A stretch of DNA of 42,633 bases from Bacteroidota bacterium. GTDB lineage: Bacteria > Bacteroidota > Bacteroidia > Cytophagales > Cyclobacteriaceae. A program made the translations under genes and the position numbers. This document shows, piece by piece, positions 25,646-34,683 of this stretch (position 1 is the first letter of the stretch; the number at the start of each line of letters is the position of its first letter). The notes below the pieces were generated by a model. The model was given only the letters and a program-made list of their open reading frames with translations. It ran no database searches and was not told where the DNA came from. The stretch covers positions 1 to 42,633 of the forward strand of contig JABDGP010000023.1 in the NCBI GenBank assembly GCA_013285945.1, given 5' to 3'.

Positions 25646-26305
25646 TCAATTCTTCTGAAGTTCTTTTACATATTTGGCTATCTTCCAGCGGTCCTCTTCA
25701 CTCACTTGTGAACCATGAGAGCCCATGAGGCCTTTACCATAAGTAATCACATGGAAAATATGACCCTCTGTAATGTTTTTATAGGCATCCCCTTTCAAGT
25801 TGGCAACACCAGGATACATGCTGTGGTCAACACCATCAATTTTTACTCCCTGAGCTACCTTTCCATCGCCACCAGCTTTAGCACCATGGCAATGTTTGCA
25901 GTAGGTCTCAAATAGAACCTTGCCTTGATCCAAAACTGCAGGTGAGGCTTCGAATGGATTTACTAATTTATTTGCCAGGCGCAGACCAGTGCTGTCATTA
26001 ACACCACGATAAGGAAGCCAGCCCTGTGCATTGCGTCTCACAGTGTGAGGAGCAGGCAAGCGCATGTTCATCCGATAAGCATTGTACGGATTGGAGTTAT
26101 AAAATTCACCTGGTCTTGCATCCAATGAATTAAAGTACCATCCCGCTTTTTGATCGGTGATTTGTGTCAGCGGCTCATACGCCACCGAGTGATACATATT
26201 GGGTGCATATTCCAATCCTTGGTTATCACCACCGGCTTTACAGCCAGCCAGCACAACCGCGGCAGAAACACCTAAAACCAAATTCGTTATCAATCGCATA
26301 TACAC
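25646..26305 (-). CDS. actE: Alternative complex III monoheme cytochrome c lipoprotein ActE
   Basis: ActE is the periplasmic monoheme cytochrome c of alternative complex III. The protein has 219 residues. A lipoprotein signal ends VVLAGC with the lipid-linked Cys22. One heme site, CKHCH, lies at 136-140, and the likely axial Met194 is in GKGLMGSHG. Start alternatives are Met1 and Met3. The segment between the lipid Cys and the heme (about 30-120) contains the family pattern RMNMRLPAPHTV. The protein begins three bases after the actD stop and is probably cotranslated with it. It could hand electrons to CuA of CoxB. Confidence 0.95.
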   Translation of the reverse strand: MYMRLITNLVLGVSAAVVLAGCKAGGDNQGLEYAPNMYHSVAYEPLTQITDQKAGWYFNSLDARPGEFYNSNPYNAYRMNMRLPAPHTVRRNAQGWLPYRGVNDSTGLRLANKLVNPFEASPAVLDQGKVLFETYCKHCHGAKAGGDGKVAQGVKIDGVDHSMYPGVANLKGDAYKNITEGHIFHVITYGKGLMGSHGSQVSEEDRWKIAKYVKELQKN

Positions 26306-26308
26306 GAA

Positions 26309-26839
26309 TTAAAAATTCTTTTCATTTACTTCTGAGGCACCATTGTCTTTCAGGATACGCCCGATTTCAGCTTTGCTCAATTTATTATCGGCCAAGTCAA
26401 CGGCCATCACATGTTTGTCATCAGTACTGCGAAGATCAAATTGACGTGGCCAGCTGTATGGTTTCATATTGCTAACAATTAAGAAAGTAATAACCATACC
26501 AAAAGCCGAAAGCAAAACCGTAAACTCAAATGTCACCGGGATAAATGGTGGTAGCGAAGCATGGTTTTTTCCACCAATATCCATTGGCCAATCATAACCC
26601 AACATCCACGTTTGAGTAAACAAGGCGAGAATAGTACCAGTTATACCAAACATAAAAGCTGCGATAGGCAAACGCGTTCTGCGGTAGCCCAAGGCCTCAT
26701 CTAATCCATGAACCGGAAACGGGGAATAAACTTCGTGGATACGCACGCCTTTCTCACGCACTTGTTCTACTGCGCTGAGAAGAACGTCTTCGTCATCAAA
26801 AACCCCGACTACAAAATTTTTATTGCTATCCATAATCAA
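26309..26839 (-). CDS. actD: Alternative complex III subunit ActD (DUF3341)
   Basis: ActD is a small membrane subunit of alternative complex III in the DUF3341 family. The protein has 176 residues: an N-terminal cytoplasmic domain ([20 protein letters not shown], with the family [15 protein letters not shown] at about 44-58), two membrane helices (about 60-82 and 103-125), and a polar C-terminal tail. It has no cofactor. It overlaps the actC gene by four bases (ATGA) and lies three bases from actE, so the act genes are a tightly coupled set. Confidence 0.94.
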   Translation of the reverse strand: MIMDSNKNFVVGVFDDEDVLLSAVEQVREKGVRIHEVYSPFPVHGLDEALGYRRTRLPIAAFMFGITGTILALFTQTWMLGYDWPMDIGGKNHASLPPFIPVTFEFTVLLSAFGMVITFLIVSNMKPYSWPRQFDLRSTDDKHVMAVDLADNKLSKAEIGRILKDNGASEVNEKNF

Positions 26840-28209
26840 TGTTTCTTTTCAGAGGTGGCTTTCACAATACTTTTCACTTCGGCCATGTTGATCACCGGGA
26901 AAAACTTCGCAAACAAAAGGAAGCAAGTGAAGAAAAACCCAAACGTGAACAGATATTCACCAACGTCATACATGGTTGGGTAAAACATAGACCAGCTTGA
27001 TGGCAGGTAATCGCGGTGAAGCGAAGTAACTATAATTACAAAACGCTCAAACCACATTCCGATGTTTACAATAATCGAAATGATGAATGTGGAAACCAAG
27101 TTGGTTCGAATTTTCTTAAACCAGAACAACTGTGGAGAAATTACATTACAAGTCATCATCGACCAGTACGCCCACCAATAAGGACCCGTGGCACGATTGA
27201 TAAACGCATACTGTTCTGCAGGCACTTGTCCATACCACGCAATAAAAAACTCAGTGATGTACGCGATACCTACGATCGATCCTGTGATGATGATGATGAT
27301 GTTCATCAATTCCACGTGATAGATAGTGATATAGTCTTCGAGATGAAAAACTTTTCTGGTAACCAGGAGCAATGTCAAAACCATTGCAAAGCCTGAGAAG
27401 ATTGCACCCGCAACAAAATACGGCGGGAAAATAGTAGTGTGCCACCCTGGTATTACAGAAGTCGCAAAATCCATTGATACAATTGTGTGAACAGAAAGCA
27501 CAAGAGGTGTAGAGAGGCCCGCAAGTATCAACGCCACTGATTCATAGCGCATCCATGTTTTTGCTCCACCCTGCCATCCAAAACTCAGTCCGTTATAAAT
27601 CAGTGCACGTGTCTTACTGCCCATGCGCACCGCGCGATCGCGAATCACAGCAAAATCGGGAATTAAGCCCATGTACCAGAATACTAATGAAACCGAGAAG
27701 TAAGTTGAGATTGCAAACACATCCCATAGCAGCGGCGAGTTAAAATTCACCCACAATGAACCAAATGCATTGGGGAAAGGAAGCGCCCAATAAAAACCAA
27801 GCCACAAGCGACCCATGTGAAAAGCCGGGAAGCTGGCAGCACAAATCACCGCGAAAATTGTCATCGCCTCAGCTGCACGGTTGATAGACATTCTCCAACG
27901 CTGACGGAATAACAAAAGAATAGCAGAAATCAATGTACCCGCGTGACCAATACCCACCCACCATACGAAGTTGGTGATATCCCATGCCCATCCTACTGTT
28001 TTATTCAATCCCCACATGCCTATGCCATTCCAAAGCAGCATGCACAAACAATAAAATCCAAAAAGCAAAAACACCAAAGATATTCCGAAGGCAGTCCACC
28101 ACAGATTAGTCGGTTTCCCTTCTACTTGCCTGCTAATGTCTTCCGAAACATCCCGAACTGTTTTTCCTCCGGTTACCAGAGTTTCGCGTATGGTTGATGT
28201 TACTTGCAT
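26836..28209 (-). CDS. actC: Alternative complex III NrfD-like quinol-oxidising subunit ActC
   Basis: ActC is an integral-membrane subunit of the NrfD/PsrC family that carries the menaquinol-oxidising site of alternative complex III. The protein has 457 residues and about ten helices. The NrfD pattern is seen in [20 protein letters not shown] at about 86-105, and in the [17 protein letters not shown] segment that follows. The later [20 protein letters not shown] at about 402-421 matches family members. It follows actB by 36 bases and overlaps actD by four bases. Known structures place its quinol pocket next to the FeS subunit ActB. Confidence 0.95.
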   Translation of the reverse strand: MQVTSTIRETLVTGGKTVRDVSEDISRQVEGKPTNLWWTAFGISLVFLLFGFYCLCMLLWNGIGMWGLNKTVGWAWDITNFVWWVGIGHAGTLISAILLLFRQRWRMSINRAAEAMTIFAVICAASFPAFHMGRLWLGFYWALPFPNAFGSLWVNFNSPLLWDVFAISTYFSVSLVFWYMGLIPDFAVIRDRAVRMGSKTRALIYNGLSFGWQGGAKTWMRYESVALILAGLSTPLVLSVHTIVSMDFATSVIPGWHTTIFPPYFVAGAIFSGFAMVLTLLLVTRKVFHLEDYITIYHVELMNIIIIITGSIVGIAYITEFFIAWYGQVPAEQYAFINRATGPYWWAYWSMMTCNVISPQLFWFKKIRTNLVSTFIISIIVNIGMWFERFVIIVTSLHRDYLPSSWSMFYPTMYDVGEYLFTFGFFFTCFLLFAKFFPVINMAEVKSIVKATSEKKH

Positions 28210-28245
28210 AAATTCTTTAAATCGTTATTCGTTATCGATGTTCGG

Positions 28246-31200
28246 TTAAGCGTTTTCCTTTGCTTTGTCCTTGTTTCTAATCTTAGTCAGGTAGAAAATA
28301 TTTGGCTTCACGCCAATATCTTCCAACACCCGGTATGCCCGTGGGTTTCCGATTTTCTTATCGAAACTTAAGTTAGGGTTTTTCGGATCATGCTCAATCT
28401 TCAGCAATTTGCTCAACGCGCTTTCAGGATTGTTCATGTCGCCAAACAAAATCGCGCCTGAAGAACATGAAGCCTGACAAGCAGTTACTACTTCGCCATC
28501 TTTTACAGGTCTGCGTTCGCGTTTTGCCGTCAACTTACCAGCCTGAATTCGCTGTACGCAGAACGAGCATTTTTCCATCACACCACGCGAACGAATGGTT
28601 ACATCCGGATTCAATACCATACGGCCGAGGTCAGTGTTCATGGCAGGATTTGCCTGATAGAACTTTTGGTTGTCGTGGTATTTAAACCAATTGAACCTGC
28701 GCACTTTATACGGACAGTTGTTGGCGCAATAACGTGTACCAATACAACGGTTATAAGTCATTTGATTCAACCCTTCAGTGCTGTGAGTAGTTGCAGCAAC
28801 TGGACAAACCGTTTCGCACGAAGCATTATTGCAATGCTGGCACATCATCGGTTGGAAAGTAACTTCAGGATTCTCTGCCGCTTTCTCCAGTCCTTTATAA
28901 TCGTCATGCTTAGTTCCTTCGGGGCTGCTGTAGTATCTGTCGATACGAAGCCAATGCATTTCGCGTCTGCGGATCACTTCTTCTTTTCCAACGATGGCCA
29001 CATTGTTTTCTACATTACAAGCCACTACGCAAGCGCCACATCCTGTACATGTATTCAAATCGATAGCCATACCCCAATGATGATTTGGGTATGAATGACC
29101 TTTCCATAAGCTTAATGAAGATGCGTCAACTTTCTCATCCCACTCGGTAACTTTTGGCTCATCTCTGCCTGCTTTGGCATTTGTTTTAAACTCAGCCAAA
29201 GTTGCCTCCTGAATTACACTCTCGCGCCCCATGTATGTCTGGTGGATTTGAGTTTGCGCTATCTGAAAGCTCTGTGCTGTTTTCTCAACAGATACCCCGG
29301 TGCTTGAATTATAATTCAGCGAACCATTGAGCATAGCCACCATCGGATAAACGTTTGATCCGATGTTTTCGGCAACGGCCCCAACTTTAACGCGTCCATA
29401 TCCTAATGCCACGCCAACAGTGCCCTCGGCCTGACCGGGCTGGACAAGAGCTGCTATTGTAATAGATTTTCCGTTAGCAGTCAATTTCAATAATTGGGTA
29501 CGACCTTCTGCATCATTATCAATGCCCCATTTAGCTGCATCTTTTTGTGAGATAGTTGCATAGTGATCCCAAACAGCTTTAGTAATAGGATCGGGTAATT
29601 CTTGAAGAAGAGGATTGTTGGCTTGTGAGCCTGAACCAACGCCATAACTTTCATAGATGACCACTTCTACTCCATCATTAGAAGCTTTATAATTCGCAGC
29701 AATCGCAGTGGCTGCCCCTTCTACGTTGCCAGCAAATGATGAAGCTTTCGATTCTGATGCAATTGATTGATAAACACCATCATACAAGCATTTATCCCAA
29801 AAGCTTTGAAAGTCTGAACCAATGTCTTTTTTATCATAGAACCAATTTTTCCAATTGGCCTGAACAGTGCTAAAATAATCTTCGTTGCTGCCTGCCGACC
29901 AGACTGAGAAACTCTCTTGAGCTTGACGGGTTTTGAAAATAGGTGTAATTGCAGGCTGCGACAAGCTGTATGAATTTGCTTTCGGCTCAAAGTCGTTCCA
30001 TGATTCAAGGTAATGATGATCAGGAGCCATATAAGTCGATGTTGACGCAGTTTCATCAGGTGTGTAAGAGGTTGAAACGGTCAACGAAACATTCTTCAAT
30101 GTATTACCCAAGGTCTCACCCATCGGATGATCGTACACAGGGTTACAGTTGTAGAAAATTACTCCGCCGATTTTTCCATCTTTAGCATCATTAATGAATG
30201 CCGCCATCTTCTCATCGTTTCCTTTGCGGAAATTGACAGGCAAGCTGGTGTTTATCGTTGAGCCATAGTTGCCCAATAAATCGTTGATCGCATTGACGAT
30301 TAGCTGAACGGCTTTGTCATTGGAACCAGCAACAACTAATGAATTGCCTTTATTCTCCCAAAGCTCATTGGCTGCATTTTCAAGGTTTGAAACTTTGTCA
30401 ATGCCAGCCGACAAAGAACCTTTGCCTGCCTTTGCTGCTATCAAATTATACAATTGAGCAACTACCAATCCTTCCTGTGAAGGCTTAATCATTGCACGAT
30501 AGTCTGCATTTGCACCTGTAAGTGATAAGTTCGACTCAAACTGATAGTGGCGAGACATTTCGCGTTTTTCTTCACTTACTTCGCGTGTAGTTGCATACTG
30601 CTTAGTAAATTCTATTGGAGATATCCAGGTGCCAAGGAAGTCAGCACCAATGCTCACAATCGTTTTTGCCTTGCTGAAATCGTAAGAAGGAACAATTGCC
30701 GCTCCGAACGATTCTTCGTTGGCTTTCAAAATTCCGTAAGCCGATATCGGGTCATATTCGATATGCTCTGTAGTGGGATATTTCGTTTTGAATTTCTCAA
30801 TGGTAGCAAGTGTGCTTGGACTCAATACTGTGTTGCTAACAATTCTGATGGCTCCACCCTTAGCAGAAATTTCTTCCAACTTAGAAATAATCTCTTTGTC
30901 GATAGTTTCCCAATCCGTTTTGCTGTCTCCTTTTTGAGGGCCACGCAAACGGTAATTATCATATAGTGAAAGAACTGATGCCTCTACTTGCGCGCTAGTG
31001 CCACCAAGCGTTACGGAAGACAAGCTGTTACCATCCACTTTGATCGGCCTGCCGTCACGTACTTTTACAACAATGCTGCAATAATCACCACCATTTACAT
31101 AACTCGATGCATAGTAATTAGGGATGCCGGGATCAGAATCCATTGGCTTCATGACATAAGGAATGGCCTTGCGAATGGGAGCTTCACAAGCCGCAAGAGA

Positions 31201-31368
31201 AGCTGCAGCCACGCTAAAGCCCATCATCTTCAAAAAGTCCCGGCGAGAGTGGCCTGGATCTTCCGCTACGCCAATGTCGGCAAACTCTTTGTCGGCATGC
31301 TTAACGTAGTTCGGGTCGTTCTTCAGTTGGGCCAACCCTTTCCAATATGTCTTTTTTGTTTCGCTCAT
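28246..31368 (-). CDS. actB: Alternative complex III iron-sulfur subunit ActB (molybdopterin-like domain plus FeS domain)
   Basis: ActB is the large peripheral subunit that carries electrons from quinol on the periplasmic side. The protein has 1040 residues and is a fusion. Residues 1-61 hold a Tat-type signal (SRRDFLK at 41-47) that ends SLAAC, so Cys61 may also be a lipid anchor. Residues about 62-760 resemble a molybdopterin oxidoreductase but in this family bind no Mo cofactor. Residues about 770-1000 form the FeS part: CTGCGACVVAC, CQHCNNASCETVCP, CIGTRYCANNCP and CSFC followed by CQASC, consistent with three [4Fe-4S] and one [3Fe-4S] cluster of the family. It lies between actA and actC. 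Confidence 0.96.
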   Translation of the reverse strand: MSETKKTYWKGLAQLKNDPNYVKHADKEFADIGVAEDPGHSRRDFLKMMGFSVAAASLAACEAPIRKAIPYVMKPMDSDPGIPNYYASSYVNGGDYCSIVVKVRDGRPIKVDGNSLSSVTLGGTSAQVEASVLSLYDNYRLRGPQKGDSKTDWETIDKEIISKLEEISAKGGAIRIVSNTVLSPSTLATIEKFKTKYPTTEHIEYDPISAYGILKANEESFGAAIVPSYDFSKAKTIVSIGADFLGTWISPIEFTKQYATTREVSEEKREMSRHYQFESNLSLTGANADYRAMIKPSQEGLVVAQLYNLIAAKAGKGSLSAGIDKVSNLENAANELWENKGNSLVVAGSNDKAVQLIVNAINDLLGNYGSTINTSLPVNFRKGNDEKMAAFINDAKDGKIGGVIFYNCNPVYDHPMGETLGNTLKNVSLTVSTSYTPDETASTSTYMAPDHHYLESWNDFEPKANSYSLSQPAITPIFKTRQAQESFSVWSAGSNEDYFSTVQANWKNWFYDKKDIGSDFQSFWDKCLYDGVYQSIASESKASSFAGNVEGAATAIAANYKASNDGVEVVIYESYGVGSGSQANNPLLQELPDPITKAVWDHYATISQKDAAKWGIDNDAEGRTQLLKLTANGKSITIAALVQPGQAEGTVGVALGYGRVKVGAVAENIGSNVYPMVAMLNGSLNYNSSTGVSVEKTAQSFQIAQTQIHQTYMGRESVIQEATLAEFKTNAKAGRDEPKVTEWDEKVDASSLSLWKGHSYPNHHWGMAIDLNTCTGCGACVVACNVENNVAIVGKEEVIRRREMHWLRIDRYYSSPEGTKHDDYKGLEKAAENPEVTFQPMMCQHCNNASCETVCPVAATTHSTEGLNQMTYNRCIGTRYCANNCPYKVRRFNWFKYHDNQKFYQANPAMNTDLGRMVLNPDVTIRSRGVMEKCSFCVQRIQAGKLTAKRERRPVKDGEVVTACQASCSSGAILFGDMNNPESALSKLLKIEHDPKNPNLSFDKKIGNPRAYRVLEDIGVKPNIFYLTKIRNKDKAKENA

Positions 31369-31409
31369 AATCTAATCTATATCAGATCGAATGGATTTGA
31401 TTCAATTTC

Positions 31410-32675
31410 TTAGTAATGGCATTTGGAGCATTCCAAACCACCTATGTCTTCTACTTTCATTTTGGTGCCCTTGCCTTTAGAGGCTTCGTGTACTTCGACT
31501 AATTTGTCATAGTAGGCATTACCTTCGTTATTCACGTTAGTCTTGCGGTGACAATCAATACACCAGCCCATGGTAAGTAGTGAATATTGCTTCACTTGCT
31601 CCATTTCTTCAATAGGACCATGGCAAGTCTGGCATTCAATACCACCTACATTCACATGCTGAGAGTGGTTGAAATAAGCTAAGTCAGGTAAGTTGTGGAT
31701 ACGCACCCACTCGATAGGCTTTTGTTTTCCCGAATAGGAAGCAGTCTTCACGTCATAACCAATAGCCGCGTATATCTTTTGTATTTCAGGTGACTCTTGT
31801 TTGATCTGAGAGTGACAGTTCATACAAATATTAGGCGAAGGAATGTTGGCTTGCTTGCCTTTCATCGCACCGGTGTGGCAATACTTACAGTTGATCTCGT
31901 AAGCGCCGGCATGAAGTTTATGCGAAAATGCAATTGGTTGTTTGGGCTGATATCCTTGTTGAACACCAATAGAGTAAAGGCCATCGATTACAGTTTTGAA
32001 AGCAATAGCAGACACTACAAATATCACCAAGAATATAAAACCTGCGCTACGTGTAAATGTTGCCAGTGTATATGGGTTATTAACAACTTCACTGTCTTCT
32101 TCGCTTAACTGTTTATCATTCAGGTATTTCTTGAGAGCTGTAGTAATCAACCCGAGGATGATTACCATTAATACTAATATAATGATCATCCCGCCAAGGA
32201 TGGCGTCGAGATATCCGGAAGGAATAGCCTGACCGGATCCGGCACCTCCGCCAGCAACTTGAGGGCCAGCAGCTGGTGCATCTGGTTTGTCAGCTTCAGC
32301 TTTTATATACGCGAGGATGCTCATGATTTGATCATCCTTATAGCTTGTGAAAGCCGTCATCTGGCTCTTGTTGTACTCGGTGTACAAAGCGTTGGCATAT
32401 TTATCGCCACCGGCAATAACTTTGGAGGAGTTACGCACCCAGTTTTTAATCCAGTCGAGAGAAGGAGCGCGATCGTATACGCCAGCCAATGCAGGGCCGA
32501 CTAATTTTTGTTTCACCCTGTGGCATGACTTACAATTGCCATTAAATAAATCTTCGCCTGCTTTAATTACGGCAGCATCCTTGGAGATGTCTTGCGAAAA
32601 CGAAATAAAACTTGTGAGGACTAGCAGCGCGAGGACGGGGAACTTGAGGAGACCAGATATTTTTTCGTTCATCAT
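31410..32675 (-). CDS. actA: Alternative complex III multiheme cytochrome ActA with an extra N-terminal cytochrome c
   Basis: ActA normally is a pentaheme cytochrome c anchored to the membrane. This protein has 421 residues and six CxxCH sites. Residues 1-28 form a signal peptide (ending FSQ). Residues 30-130 are a separate cytochrome c domain with CKSCH at 48-52. A Gly/Ala linker (134-150) leads to helices at about 158-180 and 211-230. The classic ActA part follows with CKYCH (263-267), CMNCH (284-288), CQTCH (348-352), CIDCH (372-376) and CSKCH (416-420), the last being two residues from the end. It is the first gene of the act-cox operon, 36 bases from a strong promoter match. The start may be Met1 or Met2. 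Confidence 0.94.
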   Translation of the reverse strand: MMNEKISGLLKFPVLALLVLTSFISFSQDISKDAAVIKAGEDLFNGNCKSCHRVKQKLVGPALAGVYDRAPSLDWIKNWVRNSSKVIAGGDKYANALYTEYNKSQMTAFTSYKDDQIMSILAYIKAEADKPDAPAAGPQVAGGGAGSGQAIPSGYLDAILGGMIIILVLMVIILGLITTALKKYLNDKQLSEEDSEVVNNPYTLATFTRSAGFIFLVIFVVSAIAFKTVIDGLYSIGVQQGYQPKQPIAFSHKLHAGAYEINCKYCHTGAMKGKQANIPSPNICMNCHSQIKQESPEIQKIYAAIGYDVKTASYSGKQKPIEWVRIHNLPDLAYFNHSQHVNVGGIECQTCHGPIEEMEQVKQYSLLTMGWCIDCHRKTNVNNEGNAYYDKLVEVHEASKGKGTKMKVEDIGGLECSKCHY

Positions 32676-32711
32676 GGTACGTTTAGGTAACCGCTTTTAT
32701 ACGGAATTGCA

Positions 32712-32742
32712 CAAATCTACACCTCGAACTCATTATTTCAAA
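32712..32742 (-). promoter_or_regulatory. Promoter of the act-cox operon
   Basis: On the minus strand, TTTG (32742-32739) and TAGATTTG (32719-32712) are separated by exactly 19 bases. Both match the Bacteroidota consensus (-33 TTTG, -7 TAnnTTTG). Transcription would start near 32705, about 30 bases before the actA ATG at 32675. The same 19-base spacing is seen upstream of leuS. Confidence 0.75.
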
Positions 32743-32841
32743 TAAATTTTATCCACACTCCTATTTTTATTTTGCCATGAAAAAACAAGGAAATAAGAAT
32801 TGTGAATAACTTTTGATATTGTCAATGAAGCAACCCTTCAC

Positions 32842-32874
32842 TTGAAAGAAATATTTCAAAAAACCCTACTTTAG
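32842..32874 (+). promoter_or_regulatory. Weak candidate promoter for the 32901-34631 gene pair
   Basis: TTG at 32842-32844 and TACTTTAG at 32867-32874 are separated by 22 bases. The second element differs from TAnnTTTG at one position. The first gene starts 26 bases downstream. The remainder of the 225-base gap between the divergent actA and this gene is AT-rich and shows no other clear signal. Confidence 0.3.
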
Positions 32875-32900
32875 AACGAATTTAAACTAAAAGGTATTGA

Positions 32901-33476
32901 ATGATTAGTGCGTTTGAATATGTCACTGTTTTTATCTCTATCATTCTGGGGCTTGGTGTTACCCAAATCCTCACAGGTATTGCCGACCTTGTTCATCAAA
33001 ATGAACGGGTAAAAGTATACTGGCCTCATCTCGTTTGGATTCTGCTGGTTTTGGTCTTGCACGTGCAAGAATGGTGGGTGACATTTCAACTCCGAAGCCT
33101 TGAGAAGTGGCGACTTCCATTATTTTTGTTTGTCCTGCTTTATCCCGTGGTTCTATTTATCCTTGCCCGCTTGCTCTTTCCCTTTGGCTTCAATGAAGGA
33201 GTGATCGACCTAAAGAAATTCTACTTCGAAAACTACCGAAGGATTTTTCTCTTCGGCACTATGCTGCCGTTTCTTTCCTTATTAGACAACTTACTTCTCC
33301 GGGATTACGAGTTTCAGGATTTGATAGCTCAATCGGTCGTTTTACTATTACTTTCCGTGATGGCAATTGTGAAAAGCTCAAAGCCATGGCTTCATGAAAG
33401 CGTTGCCGTATTCCTGCTTTTGTTTTTAATCATTTCTATAGCTGTTGAGTGGGACAAGTGGCTGGTTATGAATTAG
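32901..33476 (+). CDS. Conserved multi-pass membrane protein of unknown function
   Basis: A 191-residue inner-membrane protein with about six helices (roughly 5-25, 43-60, 71-92, 111-128, 136-155, 164-186). The N-terminal pattern EYVTVFISIILGLGVTQILT and the VYWPHLVWILLVLVLHVQEWW segment at about 38-58 recur in short membrane proteins of many proteobacteria and Bacteroidota, none of known function that I recall. It ends three bases before the flavoenzyme gene and is probably cotranscribed with it. No cofactor or catalytic motif is visible. Confidence 0.7.
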   Translation: MISAFEYVTVFISIILGLGVTQILTGIADLVHQNERVKVYWPHLVWILLVLVLHVQEWWVTFQLRSLEKWRLPLFLFVLLYPVVLFILARLLFPFGFNEGVIDLKKFYFENYRRIFLFGTMLPFLSLLDNLLLRDYEFQDLIAQSVVLLLLSVMAIVKSSKPWLHESVAVFLLLFLIISIAVEWDKWLVMN

Positions 33477-33479
33477 AAA

Positions 33480-34631
33480 TTGTCGATGTCAACTACCAAT
33501 ACCTTCGCTCCGATTTCAAGTTCATTCAACGAGAACAGAATCGGGCTTCCTAGAAAATCTAAAATCACAGTGGTCGGGGCGGGAGCATTTGGCGGGTGGA
33601 CTTCACTCTATTTATTAAGGAATGGATTTGACGTAACGCTGGTCGATGCTTGGGGACCTGGCAACTCGAGGAGCAGTTCGGGCGATGAAACCCGAGTGAT
33701 CCGCTCTACCTACGGTGCTAACGAGTTTTATTTTAAATCGAACGTAAGAGCACTACAGCTTTGGAAAGAGAATGAACAGCTCTGGGGCAAGCAATTATTC
33801 TTCAACACAGGTGTGCTCTGGTTTTGCTATCAGAAAGACAACCCATGGGTTGATGATTCCATTCCGTTTTCAAAAAAGTATAAAATGGAATATGAATACC
33901 TGAGTTGTGATGACATGGCGCGGAGGTATCCTGCTGTAAATCTAGAAGACCTACATCATGCGTGGCTCGATCCGCACGGAGGTTATCTTAAGGCACGAGA
34001 AAGTTGTCAGGCAGTAAACCAGGCATTCATTCACGAAGGCGGAAAATTCATTCAGGCGTATGCGAAGCCTGTCGTTGCTGGCGGCAAGGTTGAAAGCGTT
34101 GTACTGTCGTCCGGTGAGAAAATATTCAGTGACGCCTATCTCTTTGCCTGCGGTGCCTGGCTGGGTCAGCTTTTCCCGGAAATTCTTGGCAACAAAATCA
34201 TTTGCACCAAACAAGAGGTCTACTATTTTGGTGCTCCGGTGGAAAAGGCGAAAAACTTTGATGACCTGCCTGCCTGGATAGACCTGGATGGTAGCGATTA
34301 TTATTATGGTATTCCAGGCAATGCTCATCGGGGGTTTAAGATCGGGGTGGACAAGCGAGGAGAAATTTTTGATCCCACCTATGGCGAACGGGTTTACAAT
34401 CCTGAAACTCTTTCGAAAGCGCGGAAATTTATCAGTCATCGGTTCCCTGGTTTAAAAGACGCTCCGCTGCTCGAAAGCCGGGTGTGTCCTTATGAGAATT
34501 CAACTGATGGAAATTTTATTTTCGAGAAACATCCTCACGCCCAAAATGCCTGGATTCTTGGTGGAGGGTCGGGACACGGCTTCAAACACGGCCCGGCTTT
34601 GGGTGAGTTAGTAGCGCAGGTTTTTATTTAG
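33480..34631 (+). CDS. FAD-dependent oxidoreductase, sarcosine-oxidase/MTOX-like
   Basis: A 383-residue DAO-family flavoenzyme. The dinucleotide-binding loop VGAGAFGG lies at 32-39 after a 27-residue N-terminal extension. SSSGDETRVIRSTYG at 65-79 is the signature of the monomeric sarcosine oxidase / N-methyltryptophan oxidase group. Cys336 (SRVCPYEN) aligns with the cysteine that forms the covalent 8-methyl-FAD bond in monomeric sarcosine oxidase, and GGGSGHGFKHGPALGE at 361-376 closes the flavin site. It probably oxidises a secondary amine or N-methyl amino acid with release of hydrogen peroxide; the substrate is unknown. Start Met1 (33480) or Met3 (33486) are both possible. It lies three bases after the membrane-protein gene. 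Confidence 0.86.
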   Translation: MSMSTTNTFAPISSSFNENRIGLPRKSKITVVGAGAFGGWTSLYLLRNGFDVTLVDAWGPGNSRSSSGDETRVIRSTYGANEFYFKSNVRALQLWKENEQLWGKQLFFNTGVLWFCYQKDNPWVDDSIPFSKKYKMEYEYLSCDDMARRYPAVNLEDLHHAWLDPHGGYLKARESCQAVNQAFIHEGGKFIQAYAKPVVAGGKVESVVLSSGEKIFSDAYLFACGAWLGQLFPEILGNKIICTKQEVYYFGAPVEKAKNFDDLPAWIDLDGSDYYYGIPGNAHRGFKIGVDKRGEIFDPTYGERVYNPETLSKARKFISHRFPGLKDAPLLESRVCPYENSTDGNFIFEKHPHAQNAWILGGGSGHGFKHGPALGELVAQVFI

Positions 34632-34683
34632 TGTTCTTTTATGGAATACGGATGATCGACGCATCATAGCTTCAAAAAAAGTT

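Noticed and set aside
30547-30966. 139-codon open frame on the plus strand inside actB
   Set aside because: It lies antisense to a strongly supported gene, has no recognisable motif and uses an atypical composition rich in Cys and Phe.
28246-31368. actB as a true molybdenum oxidoreductase
   Set aside because: Its place between actA and actC and the four-cluster FeS end match ActB, a family whose molybdopterin-like domain is known to lack the cofactor.
33951-34439. 162-codon open frame on the minus strand inside the flavoenzyme gene
   Set aside because: The plus-strand gene has clear FAD motifs through this stretch; the antisense frame has none.
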